A stretch of 64,000 nt of DNA from Paenibacillus sp. ACRRY (GTDB taxonomy: Bacteria; Bacillota; Bacilli; Paenibacillales; Paenibacillaceae): positions 1 to 64,000 of the forward strand of contig NZ_JAKRNM010000006.1 of the NCBI RefSeq assembly GCF_022346995.1, in the 5' to 3' direction. Below are positions 35,998 through 43,756 of this stretch, in pieces (the first letter of the stretch is position 1; the number at the start of each line of letters is the position of its first letter). The position numbers were made by a program, and so were the translations under genes. The notes under the pieces were generated by a model. The model had not been told where the DNA came from and did no database searches. It was given only the letters and a program-made list of their open reading frames with translations.

Positions 35998-36041
35998 AGG
36001 AGCTTTATGGCTGCCAACGAGGCGCTGTAAGGCTCCTATTT
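35998..36041 (+). terminator. Terminator-like hairpin after gltB
   Basis: AGGAGCTTTATGGC pairs with GCGCTGTAAGGCTCCT (allowing mismatches), then ATTTGTGTTT. The T-run is interrupted, so strength is uncertain. Confidence 0.55.
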
Positions 36042-36176
36042 GTGTTTCGACAAAATTAGAACCCGGACCAAAAACGCTATCGCCATGAGACGACAACATT
36101 GAGGAACATTCTCAAGTATAATAAGGCTAGTTTTGGAGTGCAGGGAAAGTATATATAGATAAGAGAGGTTAGCGGA

Positions 36177-36329
36177 ATGAATATGAAGAATCCAAACAGG
36201 GGCGAACTTAAGCCGACAGGTAAACAAGTGGAAGCAACCGAGATGGACATCATGAAGGTTTTACTGCAATGCGGAATCGACCCGGAGCGTTGGAACGAGT
36301 TCATATCCTCCGTCAACAATGAGCATTAA
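36177..36329 (+). CDS. Hypothetical 50-residue protein
   Basis: ATG 36177 follows GAGAGG and opens a frame of 50 codons ending at TAA 36327. The peptide is hydrophilic at the start (NMKNPNRGELKPTGKQVEAT). It then carries an amphipathic C-terminal half with the pattern MKVLLQCGIDPERWNEFISS, which looks like one folded helix-turn-helix pair. The good ribosome site, normal codon use and position in front of the XRE gene terminator support a real small gene. I do not recognise a family. Confidence 0.6.
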   Translation: MNMKNPNRGELKPTGKQVEATEMDIMKVLLQCGIDPERWNEFISSVNNEH

Positions 36330-36373
36330 TAACCAGAATCATACACAAATATGTAGTGGAGGGAGTTAAGACG

Positions 36374-36418
36374 CAAAAAAACCCAGGAACCGAAGAGTTG
36401 ACTACTCGGGACTGGGTC
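36374..36418 (-). terminator. Terminator of the XRE regulator gene (minus strand)
   Basis: Read on the minus strand, ACCCAG and CTGGGT form the outer stem, with CCGA/TCGG inside, followed by TTTTTTTGCG. It lies just after the XRE gene and also blocks read-through from the + strand side. Confidence 0.8.
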
Positions 36419-36432
36419 TTCCTTTGTTGGAG

Positions 36433-36801
36433 TTAATCCATGCTGCGTTCCATTCGGACAAAAGCAATAAAACGACGTGCCTCTTCTTCTGTTAAGGGTT
36501 TACCATCAATCATCAGGTCGAAGCGATCCAACACTTCCTTATCCGATAATTCAAGCGAGTCCACAAATTCCCGAACATCCTCATCCATAACCGCATCGCT
36601 CTGCTTCGTACGCCCTATGAGATAATCAATGGATACATTAAAAATGTCAGCAAGCCTGGTTAATACTTCAAAATCCGGTTTGCGTCGATTCTTCTCATAA
36701 TGGGAGAGAGCGGCCCTGGTAATATGAATGGAGCTCGCAAGTTCTTCTTGAGTAAGTCCCCGCTGTTCCCTTAATTCAGCAATGCGATTTCCGTAGTTCA
36801 T
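36433..36801 (-). CDS. XRE family transcriptional regulator
   Basis: This protein is 122 residues from ATG 36801 (minus strand), with AGGGGGAAA about nine bases upstream. A longer frame upstream lacks a site. Residues 4-60 are a Cro/CI helix-turn-helix (NRIAELREQRGLTQEELASS, then SHYEKNRRKPDFEVLTRLAD). The C-terminal half is acidic and helical (DEDVREFVDSLELSDKEVLD). It resembles SinR or PBSX Xre-type repressors in size. Two 15-bp palindromes lie in the divergent promoter region at 36983-37031, and the same site recurs at 58902, so these are its most likely operators. Confidence 0.9.
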   Translation of the reverse strand: MNYGNRIAELREQRGLTQEELASSIHITRAALSHYEKNRRKPDFEVLTRLADIFNVSIDYLIGRTKQSDAVMDEDVREFVDSLELSDKEVLDRFDLMIDGKPLTEEEARRFIAFVRMERSMD

Positions 36802-36975
36802 ACGCTTTTTCCCCCTGAACGCCATGTCAAATATATTAAACAATCCTGAGCTATTTTTTGATCAGGGCAGCTTTCCTGCAAAATGATGACGCCTGGACAG
36901 ACCTATATCCGAAATAGGTCTGTCTAAGGACATCTCATATTGTCGTAAATCAAAAGAACCATGTCCAAATACTGC

Positions 36976-37004
36976 TTGACATGATACAATTTGTATCGTA
37001 AATT
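36976..37004 (+). promoter_or_regulatory. Promoter with an operator between -35 and -10
   Basis: TTGACA (36976-36981), 17 bases and TAAATT (36999-37004) form a sigma-A-like promoter directed toward the gene at 37134. The spacer is almost filled by the palindrome at 36983-36997, a classic arrangement for a repressor. Confidence 0.6.
36983..36997 (+). promoter_or_regulatory. XRE-type operator 1
   Basis: GATACAA-T-TTGTATC is a perfect 7-1-7 palindrome between the -35 and -10 boxes. It lies in the divergent region of the XRE gene. Binding by that protein is inferred. Confidence 0.6.
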
Positions 37005-37016
37005 GGACGTATGGAA

Positions 37017-37031
37017 GTTACAAAATGTATC
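37017..37031 (+). promoter_or_regulatory. XRE-type operator 2
   Basis: GTTACAAAATGTATC matches operator 1 with few changes. Its centre is 34 bases away, about three helical turns, allowing cooperative binding. The rest of the 36802-37133 gap holds no other feature I can support. Confidence 0.5.
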
Positions 37032-37133
37032 ATTTGGAATAATTTAAGTGTCTCCAAGTTGTCTATGCAATATACCCGTGAGAAGGAATAATGGCAACAC
37101 TTGGAGGCTAATCCATTCTAAAGGAATGAAACA

Positions 37134-37568
37134 ATGAATTCAATAATTCAGGAATGGGCCGATCTAGATTTAAATGTCCATATGTACATTCAGGAGTTTC
37201 AGGGTAAGACAGTAGACCGCAAACGACGTCCCGTTCTCTTGCTTGGGATGGATACAAAAGCGATTACTTTCCTGAGTGACCTGACTTTACCTGTATCGTC
37301 AACGATGTTGATCGGTTTGGATGTAGAAGATCGCCAAGTATGTTTAAGGCTTCAGGCAAGCTTGCAATGGAAACAGCCCTTCGGCGAGCTCACATTGTAT
37401 CATTCAAGCCTGCATATTCAGCAAGAGCAGACACTATATATAACTGGACAGTTAAATCAGATGCTTCGAGAAGTGCAGTTTCCTACGGTATCCCGATTTG
37501 CCTATGAAAAGGCGGCGGAACAACCGGACCTGCAGAAAACCTATCATTACATCGATTTTACCATATGA
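37134..37568 (+). CDS. Hypothetical protein upstream of the exopolysaccharide operon
   Basis: This 144-residue protein starts at ATG 37134, preceded by AAAGGAATG. The predicted fold alternates strands (RRPVLLLGMDTKAITFLSDL, TMLIGLDVEDRQVCLRLQAS), and the C-terminus is polar with aromatics (KTYHYIDF). No signal peptide, membrane helix or Cys motif is present. The strand pattern is faintly reminiscent of PilZ-like beta-barrels, but the RxxxR and DxSxxG motifs are missing, so this is not claimed. The promoter carries two XRE-type operators, and the gene precedes the exopolysaccharide genes. Confidence 0.6.
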   Translation: MNSIIQEWADLDLNVHMYIQEFQGKTVDRKRRPVLLLGMDTKAITFLSDLTLPVSSTMLIGLDVEDRQVCLRLQASLQWKQPFGELTLYHSSLHIQQEQTLYITGQLNQMLREVQFPTVSRFAYEKAAEQPDLQKTYHYIDFTI

Positions 37569-37721
37569 AGCCTGACAAATTCTAAACATTTTCTGAACAA
37601 GCATGTACTTAACGCCATTTTACTATATTTCATAGCGTTATGCATTAGTTCTTTAACACCAAAAGCATTTTGCGCGATGAATAAAAGGGCGAGGGGGATC
37701 ATACATTGAGGAAGTTTGGAT

Positions 37722-38486
37722 ATGGTTGAAATACACTGCCACATTTTATCAGGTCTTGATGATGGTCCGGTTCACATGGAACAGTCCATCGACATGGCCG
37801 AGAAGGCGGCAGCCTCGGGAGTTACCTCGATCATTGCAACTCCGCATCACCTGAACGGGCATTACAATAATGAACCGATTGTGGTCAATCAGGCAGTGGA
37901 ACTGCTTCGTGCAGAGCTTCGCAAACGCAACATTCGCTTGGAGATCCGCCCCGGACAGGAGATCAGGGTTCATGAAGCTCTGATACGAGACTTACACGCA
38001 GGCAAATGCTGCACACTTGCCGGGAGTCGCTACATGTTGCTGGAATTGCCCTTTGGCTATATTCCCTCGCAGTTCACCGGAATACTTCATGAACTTAAAG
38101 TAGCCGGTATCGTACCTATCATTGCTCATCCCGAAAGGAATCACCCAATCCAGAATAATCCTGGATTATTGGTTGAATACATTCATCAGGGCGCGCTGAT
38201 TCAGCTCACTGCCCAATCTATCATAGGACTTTTCGGACGAAAAGTTCAGAAATGGTGTTTTCATTTTTGCAAAGAAAACCCGTTTCATTTCATTTCATCC
38301 GATGCTCATGACATCCAAATTCGTTCATTTGCTATGAATGCGGCATATGAGCAGCTGAGCCGCAGGTTTGGCAAAGAACTGGTTGCACGCTTGAAAAATA
38401 ATGCTTGGTCGTTATGGAACAACCAAAGTATAGACATAGAGCAAGAAAAACCAAAGGTCCTCAAACGCAGGTTGTTGTTCTGGTAA
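37722..38486 (+). CDS. Tyrosine-protein phosphatase, PHP type (CpsB/YwqE family)
   Basis: This protein is 254 residues from ATG 37722, with GAGGAAG at 37708-37714. The PHP metal-binding motifs are MVEIHCHILSGLDDGP (His5, His7), TSIIATPHH, PIIAHPERN and FISSDAH. CpsB and YwqE enzymes are manganese-dependent and remove phosphate from BY-kinases, which tunes capsule chain length and export. It opens the exopolysaccharide operon, directly before the Wzz-like activator and kinase. The C-terminal 30 residues are basic. No clear promoter was found in the 150 bases upstream. Confidence 0.93.
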   Translation: MVEIHCHILSGLDDGPVHMEQSIDMAEKAAASGVTSIIATPHHLNGHYNNEPIVVNQAVELLRAELRKRNIRLEIRPGQEIRVHEALIRDLHAGKCCTLAGSRYMLLELPFGYIPSQFTGILHELKVAGIVPIIAHPERNHPIQNNPGLLVEYIHQGALIQLTAQSIIGLFGRKVQKWCFHFCKENPFHFISSDAHDIQIRSFAMNAAYEQLSRRFGKELVARLKNNAWSLWNNQSIDIEQEKPKVLKRRLLFW

Positions 38487-38543
38487 GCAGTCAGATCGAT
38501 AGAATGTCATCATAATCGCCGAATTGAATGGGAGGAATACAAG

Positions 38544-39296
38544 GTGGAACTGAAAGAGTACATGCAAATTTTACGCAAGCGAATTTGGATCATCGTAGCC
38601 TTTGTTGCAGTTGCTTGCATTGGAGCAGGTGTCAAAAATTATTTTTTTACCGTACCTGTCTATGAGGCTAGTTCCAAAATGATTGTCAACCAAGCATATA
38701 ATGCCCAAGGTGTCCCTAATCTTGATTATGCTTCTATTCAAACTAATATCAAAGTAATCAATTCGTACATGGAAATCATTAAGTCATCAGCAATCCTCGA
38801 CAAAGTTGCCGCTACATATCCTGACTTAGGGCTAACGGGTAAAGAGCTAGGCGAAAGATTAAAAGTAACAACTGCAAATGAGTCTCAAGTTATGAATCTA
38901 ACCGCGATTGGTGTATCTCCTGAAAAAGCAGCTAAGACGGTCAATGCTGTATCTAAAATATTTAAATCACAAATCCCCGTAATAATGAAAGTAGACAATA
39001 TCACCATTCTTAGTGAAGCCAACCCTAATGAAAATACAAAACCAGTTAATTATAACCCGATGATGAACGTGTTAATTAGTTTAATTGTAGGTTTACTCTT
39101 GGCAATCGGATTTGTTTTCCTATTGGAGTATTTAGATGACACTCTCAAAACAGAAGACGAGATCGAAAAAGAACTTGGAATACCGGCCTTAGCTGTAATA
39201 TCCAAGTTGAAAAAAGAAGACGCCCGCTCCTCCAAACAAACAATAATATCCCAACAACAGGTAGGTGACAATCAATATGCCACGGTTAACCAATGA
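38544..39296 (+). CDS. Wzz-domain kinase activator and chain-length regulator (YveK/CapA type)
   Basis: This protein is 250 residues from GTG 38544, behind GGGAGGAA. Two membrane helices are seen: residues 14-33 (IWIIVAFVAVACIGAGVKNY) and about 174-195. The extracellular Wzz part between them ends in the typical proline-containing segment KPVNYNPMM. The cytoplasmic C-terminus is KTEDEIEKELGIPALAVISK. In Gram-positives this protein activates the separately encoded tyrosine kinase. The kinase start codon overlaps its end, so the two are translationally coupled. Confidence 0.92.
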   Translation: MELKEYMQILRKRIWIIVAFVAVACIGAGVKNYFFTVPVYEASSKMIVNQAYNAQGVPNLDYASIQTNIKVINSYMEIIKSSAILDKVAATYPDLGLTGKELGERLKVTTANESQVMNLTAIGVSPEKAAKTVNAVSKIFKSQIPVIMKVDNITILSEANPNENTKPVNYNPMMNVLISLIVGLLLAIGFVFLLEYLDDTLKTEDEIEKELGIPALAVISKLKKEDARSSKQTIISQQQVGDNQYATVNQ

Positions 39297-39957
39297 GAAG
39301 ATGAATCTAGTCACAATGGTAAATCCCAAATCACCAAACTCTGAATCTTATCGCAAGCTACGAACTAACATCCAATTCTCATCAATTGATAGTCAAATCC
39401 AAACCATTATGATTGCTTCCGCTGTTTCTGGAGAAGGAAAGACTACTACAATTGGCAATTTGGCTGTAACTTACGCTCAAGAGGGGAAAAAAGTTCTACT
39501 CATGGATACTGACCTGCGTAAGCCAGCTGTACATCGTATGTTTAACGTTCCAAATCATGTAGGTCTTACAAGCGTGTTGTCTAATCAGTACTCTGTGAGT
39601 GAAGTGCTGAGGGAAACCTTTATAGAAGGATTGCATGTGCTAACTTCCGGTGCTATCCCTCCCAATCCTTCTGAAATGATCGGTTCTCGTAAAATGACTT
39701 TGTTATTAGAGGAGTTAAAGGAACAATATGACGTAATTTTATTTGATACACCACCTGTTTTGTCAGTTACAGATGCCTTAATCATAAGTTCCCTATGTGA
39801 TGGAGTTATTTTGGTTGTGAACTCAGGAAAAGTGAAAAAGGATGTGGTTAAGAAAGCTAAAGCCCATCTTGAACATGTTAATGCACGGATTTTAGGAGCA
39901 GTCCTAAATAACTTCCAATTATCCAAAATTAGAGCTGCGCATTACGGAGAAAGTTAA
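39277..39957 (+). CDS. Bacterial tyrosine kinase (CapB/YwqD/EpsB type)
   Basis: This protein is 226 residues from ATG 39277, with AGGTAGGTG upstream, overlapping the activator gene by 20 bases. It carries Walker A IASAVSGEGKTTT, Walker A' VLLMDTDLRKP and Walker B VILFDTPPVLS, and PPNPSEMI is also conserved. BY-kinases phosphorylate their own C-terminal tyrosine cluster and other proteins. Here the C-terminus ends RAAHYGES with a single tyrosine, not the usual row of tyrosines. The activator needed for kinase activity is encoded immediately upstream. Confidence 0.92.
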   Translation: MPRLTNEKMNLVTMVNPKSPNSESYRKLRTNIQFSSIDSQIQTIMIASAVSGEGKTTTIGNLAVTYAQEGKKVLLMDTDLRKPAVHRMFNVPNHVGLTSVLSNQYSVSEVLRETFIEGLHVLTSGAIPPNPSEMIGSRKMTLLLEELKEQYDVILFDTPPVLSVTDALIISSLCDGVILVVNSGKVKKDVVKKAKAHLEHVNARILGAVLNNFQLSKIRAAHYGES

Positions 39958-39962
39958 CAATT

Positions 39963-40090
39963 TCCGGACACCAGTCTGGAGGTCATGTCTACTATACCTT
40001 TATCAAGGTAGGCACTCGGTCACACTGTGGGTAGTGTACCTTAGACGTTGATCGTCAAGGGTGTGACGTGAGGTTGGGTTGAATGCCCCT
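39963..40090 (+). ncRNA. Structured leader RNA resembling EAR (epsC RNA motif)
   Basis: A 240-base gap between kinase and galU genes contains several nested stems. TACCTT (39995-40000) pairs with AAGGTA (40005-40010). GTCACAC (40019-40025) pairs with GTGTGAC (40061-40067), stacked on CCTT-A-GACG / CGTC-AAGG (40039-40060). GGCA (40011) can pair with TGCC (40084). In B. subtilis the EAR RNA lies between epsB and epsC, the same place relative to the kinase gene, and promotes processive antitermination through the operon. Position and complexity support an EAR homologue, but I could not compare it with the covariance model. Confidence 0.55.
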
Positions 40091-40202
40091 TTATGAAATT
40101 GAAAGTAAGAATTGCATCAATTTATTTCAAGGTTTCATGGATTTAAGTGGTTCAACTCATACTTTTAATCCATAAAAAAATATTAAGGATAGGGTGGTAT
40201 TT

Positions 40203-41111
40203 ATGACTAGAGTGAGGAAAGCAATCATTCCCGCAGCAGGTTTGGGGACCCGATTTTTACCCGCTACAAAAGCAATGCCAAAAGAGATGCTCCCTATCGT
40301 GGATAAGCCGACCATTCAATACATTGTAGAGGAAGCAGTTGCCTCCGGAATAGAAGACATCATCATTGTAACAGGGAAAGGAAAACGCGCTATTGAGGAT
40401 CATTTTGATAGTGCGTTTGAATTGGAACATAATCTTTTGGAAAAAGGGAAGCTTGGCTTACTTGAGGAGGTTCGTAAATCTTCCAACGTTGATATTCATT
40501 ACATAAGGCAGAAGGAAGCGCTTGGTTTAGGGCATGCAGTTTGGTGTGCACGTAACTTTATAGGCAACGAGCCATTTGCTGTATTGCTTGGTGACGATAT
40601 TGTTGTGTCTGATGTTCCGTGCACCAAGCAGCTAATCGATCAATACGAAGCGGTGAATCAGTCAGTACTTGGTGTGAAGACCGTGAGTCCAAGCGAGACT
40701 TATCGGTATGGCATTATTGATCCATTGCATACCGAAGGGCGTTTTTCTTCCGTGAACAGTTTAGTGGAAAAACCACCACTTGGTTATGCACCTTCCAATT
40801 TGGCAATCATGGGTCGTTACATTTTGACTCCTAAAGTATTTGAGTACTTGGAAGAGCAAAGTGTGGGGGCTGGTGGAGAAATACAACTGACGGATGCTTT
40901 ACAAATGCTGAACTGTGATGAAGGAATCTATGCATATGATTTTGAGGGAGAACGTTTTGATGTAGGTGAGAAACTTGGATACATTTTGACTACTCTAGAT
41001 TTTGCTTTGAAAAATGCAGAACTTCGTGCTCCAGTATTAACAGCGATTGAGGAAATCTTGATGCGGGAAAAAATGAACCAAGTGCTTGTTGCAGGAGGGG
41101 ATAGCCAGTGA
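40203..41111 (+). CDS. galU: UTP-glucose-1-phosphate uridylyltransferase
   Basis: This protein is 302 residues from ATG 40203, with AGGATAGGGTGG upstream. A GTG at 40194 overlaps that site. The nucleotidyltransferase signature is KAIIPAAGLGTRFLPATKA, followed by EMLPIVDKPTIQYIVEEA and VLLGDDIV, with SLVEKP and the GGEIQLTDAL segment also present. It makes UDP-glucose from glucose-1-phosphate and UTP. Downstream, Ugd can oxidise UDP-glucose to UDP-glucuronate. The stop overlaps the start of the priming transferase gene. Confidence 0.95.
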   Translation: MTRVRKAIIPAAGLGTRFLPATKAMPKEMLPIVDKPTIQYIVEEAVASGIEDIIIVTGKGKRAIEDHFDSAFELEHNLLEKGKLGLLEEVRKSSNVDIHYIRQKEALGLGHAVWCARNFIGNEPFAVLLGDDIVVSDVPCTKQLIDQYEAVNQSVLGVKTVSPSETYRYGIIDPLHTEGRFSSVNSLVEKPPLGYAPSNLAIMGRYILTPKVFEYLEEQSVGAGGEIQLTDALQMLNCDEGIYAYDFEGERFDVGEKLGYILTTLDFALKNAELRAPVLTAIEEILMREKMNQVLVAGGDSQ

Positions 41112-41776
41112 ATCTTTCGGGGCCGGAATACGTCAGAACCAATGAAGCTGTAGTCCAAGAGGGGTCGGCTGTTCTAGTTGAGGATACGTATACGCCACAA
41201 GTCAGCAGCTACTCAGGATTTATAAAACCATTTATCGATTATTTTGTAGCTGCTCTGTTACTTCTGGTTACTTCACCAGTCATGATAATTGTTGCACTAT
41301 TAATTAAACTTGATTCTAAAGGTCCTATCATATTTAAGCAAGAACGTTATGGGAAAGATGGAGTCAAGTTTTGTATCTACAAATTCAGAACAATGCGTGT
41401 AGATGCGCCAAAGTACAGTGTCTCACCAACTACGAACAATGACCCTCGAGTTACAAGATTAGGTCGAATTTTGCGTAAAACAAGCTTGGACGAATTACCA
41501 CAGCTCCTTAACATCATCAAAGGTGATATGAGCTTCGTGGGCCCAAGACCTGAACAAAAAAGGATTGTAGAAGAGAGTTATACTGACCTGGAAAGAAGAA
41601 GATTTTTGGTTAAGCCGGGGATCACTGGATTGTGGCAAGTTAGCGATGTAAGAAAGGATCCTATACATCACAATTTACAGTATGATTTTCACTATATTTC
41701 AAATGTCTCAATCCTAATGGATATTAAAATTTTACTTAAAACAGTTGCCGTGATGGTGAAAAGCAATACATTTTAG
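41108..41776 (+). CDS. Priming undecaprenyl-phosphate sugar-phosphate transferase
   Basis: This protein is 222 residues from GTG 41108, four bases inside the galU end, with AGGAGGGG upstream. A hydrophobic segment (residues 44-66) precedes the bacterial sugar transferase domain: FKQERYGKDGVKFCIYKFRT, RKTSLDELPQLLNIIKGDM, SFVGPRPEQ and FLVKPGITGLWQV. This short PglC-like form moves a sugar-1-phosphate onto undecaprenyl phosphate, starting the repeat unit. The sugar (glucose or galactose) cannot be told from sequence. Confidence 0.94.
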   Translation: MNLSGPEYVRTNEAVVQEGSAVLVEDTYTPQVSSYSGFIKPFIDYFVAALLLLVTSPVMIIVALLIKLDSKGPIIFKQERYGKDGVKFCIYKFRTMRVDAPKYSVSPTTNNDPRVTRLGRILRKTSLDELPQLLNIIKGDMSFVGPRPEQKRIVEESYTDLERRRFLVKPGITGLWQVSDVRKDPIHHNLQYDFHYISNVSILMDIKILLKTVAVMVKSNTF

Positions 41777-41808
41777 CTAGCCTCAAATCCATTTGGAGTG
41801 TGATTTCA

Positions 41809-42777
41809 TTGAAACATATTGTAGTTACAGGAGCAGCCGGTTTTCTTGGCTCGCATTTGGTTAAATCGCTCATTCAACAAGGACATCGGGTAACAGGTAT
41901 AGATAATTTATCTACGGGTGTTTCTCAGAATTTGAGGGAGGTAATAAACAACCCTCTTTTTCAATTCTATAAAGACGATGTAACTCAGGCTAGTTCATTA
42001 GAAGTCTTGGACCAGCAAACTGTGGATGAGGTGTATCATCTTGCGTCGCCAGCTTCACCAAAATTTTATCAGGCAGATGCTTTTGGAACGATTTGGGTAA
42101 ACACGCAAGGTACTTATAATTTATTGGAACTTGCTCGTAAAAAGGGAGCTAAACTCGTATATGCTAGTACGAGTGAGGCATATGGTGATCCTGAAGTACA
42201 CCCCCAGCCTGAAACCTACAAGGGAAGCGTAAATACTTGGGGACCGAGAGCTTGTTATGATGAAGCCAAGCGTCTAGGAGAAGTAATATGTTACGAATAC
42301 TTCACTAAACAACAAGTTAAAGTGAAGGTCGCACGCATATTCAACACATATTCTGCAGGCCTACGTAATGATGATGGAAGAGTCATTTCCAACTTTGTTA
42401 CACAGGCACTGACTGGAGAAGATATTACAGTTTATGGAGATGGATCTCAAACGCGTTCCTTTTGTTATGTCGATGACAATATTAGAGGGCTGCAGTTGCT
42501 TATGGCTTCAGAAAAAGCTAACGGTGAGATTGTGAATATTGGAAATCCTAAAGAATATACCATTTTGGAGTTAGCACACCTGATTAAAGATTTAACTCAA
42601 TCCAACAGTAACGTAACATTCTCCCCACTACCTGAAGATGATCCCAAAGTAAGACGACCCGTAATTGATAAGGCGAAAGAATTGCTTGGATGGGAGCCGG
42701 AGGTTAATTTGGATCATGGACTTAGGCTTACGATAGAAAACTATCGCGAAAGTTTGCTCGAAACACAATTCGAATGA
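41809..42777 (+). CDS. NAD-dependent epimerase/decarboxylase, UDP-glucuronate decarboxylase-like
   Basis: This protein is 322 residues from TTG 41809, with GGAG ten bases upstream. A GTG at 41800 sits too close to it. An SDR-extended fold is shown by VTGAAGFLGSHLVKSLI, YHLASPASPKFY, STSEAYGDPEVHPQ and ACYDEAKRLGE (catalytic Tyr and Lys). The HLASPASP segment and the TSEAYGDPEVHPQ segment are typical of UDP-xylose synthase. It would convert UDP-glucuronate, made by the ugd product encoded downstream, to UDP-xylose. An epimerase with another substrate is the alternative. Confidence 0.85.
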   Translation: MKHIVVTGAAGFLGSHLVKSLIQQGHRVTGIDNLSTGVSQNLREVINNPLFQFYKDDVTQASSLEVLDQQTVDEVYHLASPASPKFYQADAFGTIWVNTQGTYNLLELARKKGAKLVYASTSEAYGDPEVHPQPETYKGSVNTWGPRACYDEAKRLGEVICYEYFTKQQVKVKVARIFNTYSAGLRNDDGRVISNFVTQALTGEDITVYGDGSQTRSFCYVDDNIRGLQLLMASEKANGEIVNIGNPKEYTILELAHLIKDLTQSNSNVTFSPLPEDDPKVRRPVIDKAKELLGWEPEVNLDHGLRLTIENYRESLLETQFE

Positions 42778-42788
42778 GAGGTAATTTT

Positions 42789-43727
42789 ATGGAGAAGCAT
42801 AAAAAAATATATATTGCTGGTCATAGAGGACTTGTCGGTTCTGCAATCGAACGTGTACTGCGTGAACATGGCTATACAGCCATATTAACGCGTACAAGTT
42901 CGGAGTTGGATTTGCGTGATCATCAGGCTGTTGATGAGTTTTTTGCATCAGAACAGCCTGATTTTGTTTTTCTAGCAGCTGCCAAAGTTGGCGGAATAGT
43001 TGCAAATAATGATTACCCGGCTGACTTTATTAGAGATAACCTGCTAATTCAAACAAATGTAATTGATGCTTCTTATCGTTATGGCGCTGAGAAATTACTC
43101 TTTCTTGGATCTACGTGTATTTATCCAAAGATGGCCCCTCAGCCTTTAAAGGAAGAATACTTGCTAACAGGAGAACTTGAACCAACCAATAAAGCTTACG
43201 CTGTTGCAAAGATAGCCGGAATCACAATGTGCCAGTCCTATAATCGGCAGTACGGTACACGATTCATTTCTGTGATGCCAACGAATATGTATGGCCCTAA
43301 TGACAATTTCGACTTGAATACTTCCCATGTGTTACCCGCCTTACTGCGGAAATTTCATGAGGCGAAAATCCATTCCTTACCTACAGTTGAGGTTTGGGGG
43401 AGCGGTTCTCCTTTACGTGAATTTCTTCATGCGGATGATTTGGCAGATGCCTGCATCTTTTTAATGAATCAGTACGAAGAAAGTGAAATCATTAATGTTG
43501 GTGTAGGTAAGGATATATCGATTAAAGATCTGGCCCTGTTAATTCGCTCTATTGTTGGTTACGAGGGGGAAATTGTATTCGATACATCCAAACCAGACGG
43601 CACGCCGCGAAAACTGGTCGATGTGACTAAAATCAAAAGATTGGGTTGGTCCGCTCGTGTTGATTTAGAAGAGGGTATTCGTTCCATTTACGACGCATAT
43701 GTTAGTGACTCGCTTGTAAAAAGATAA
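42789..43727 (+). CDS. fcl: GDP-L-fucose synthase
   Basis: This protein is 312 residues from ATG 42789, with GAGAGG at 42777-42782. The ATG at 42774 overlaps the previous stop. Signatures include IYIAGHRGLVGSAI, FLAAAKVGGI, FLGSTCIYPKMAPQP, KAYAVAKIAGI (catalytic Tyr, Lys) and PTNMYGPNDNFDL. The enzyme performs the epimerisation and reduction steps from GDP-4-keto-6-deoxymannose to GDP-fucose. Gmd is encoded next and supplies its substrate. Confidence 0.96.
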   Translation: MEKHKKIYIAGHRGLVGSAIERVLREHGYTAILTRTSSELDLRDHQAVDEFFASEQPDFVFLAAAKVGGIVANNDYPADFIRDNLLIQTNVIDASYRYGAEKLLFLGSTCIYPKMAPQPLKEEYLLTGELEPTNKAYAVAKIAGITMCQSYNRQYGTRFISVMPTNMYGPNDNFDLNTSHVLPALLRKFHEAKIHSLPTVEVWGSGSPLREFLHADDLADACIFLMNQYEESEIINVGVGKDISIKDLALLIRSIVGYEGEIVFDTSKPDGTPRKLVDVTKIKRLGWSARVDLEEGIRSIYDAYVSDSLVKR

Positions 43728-43756
43728 AACTATTAAAACGGGTGGAGGAGTTCTAG

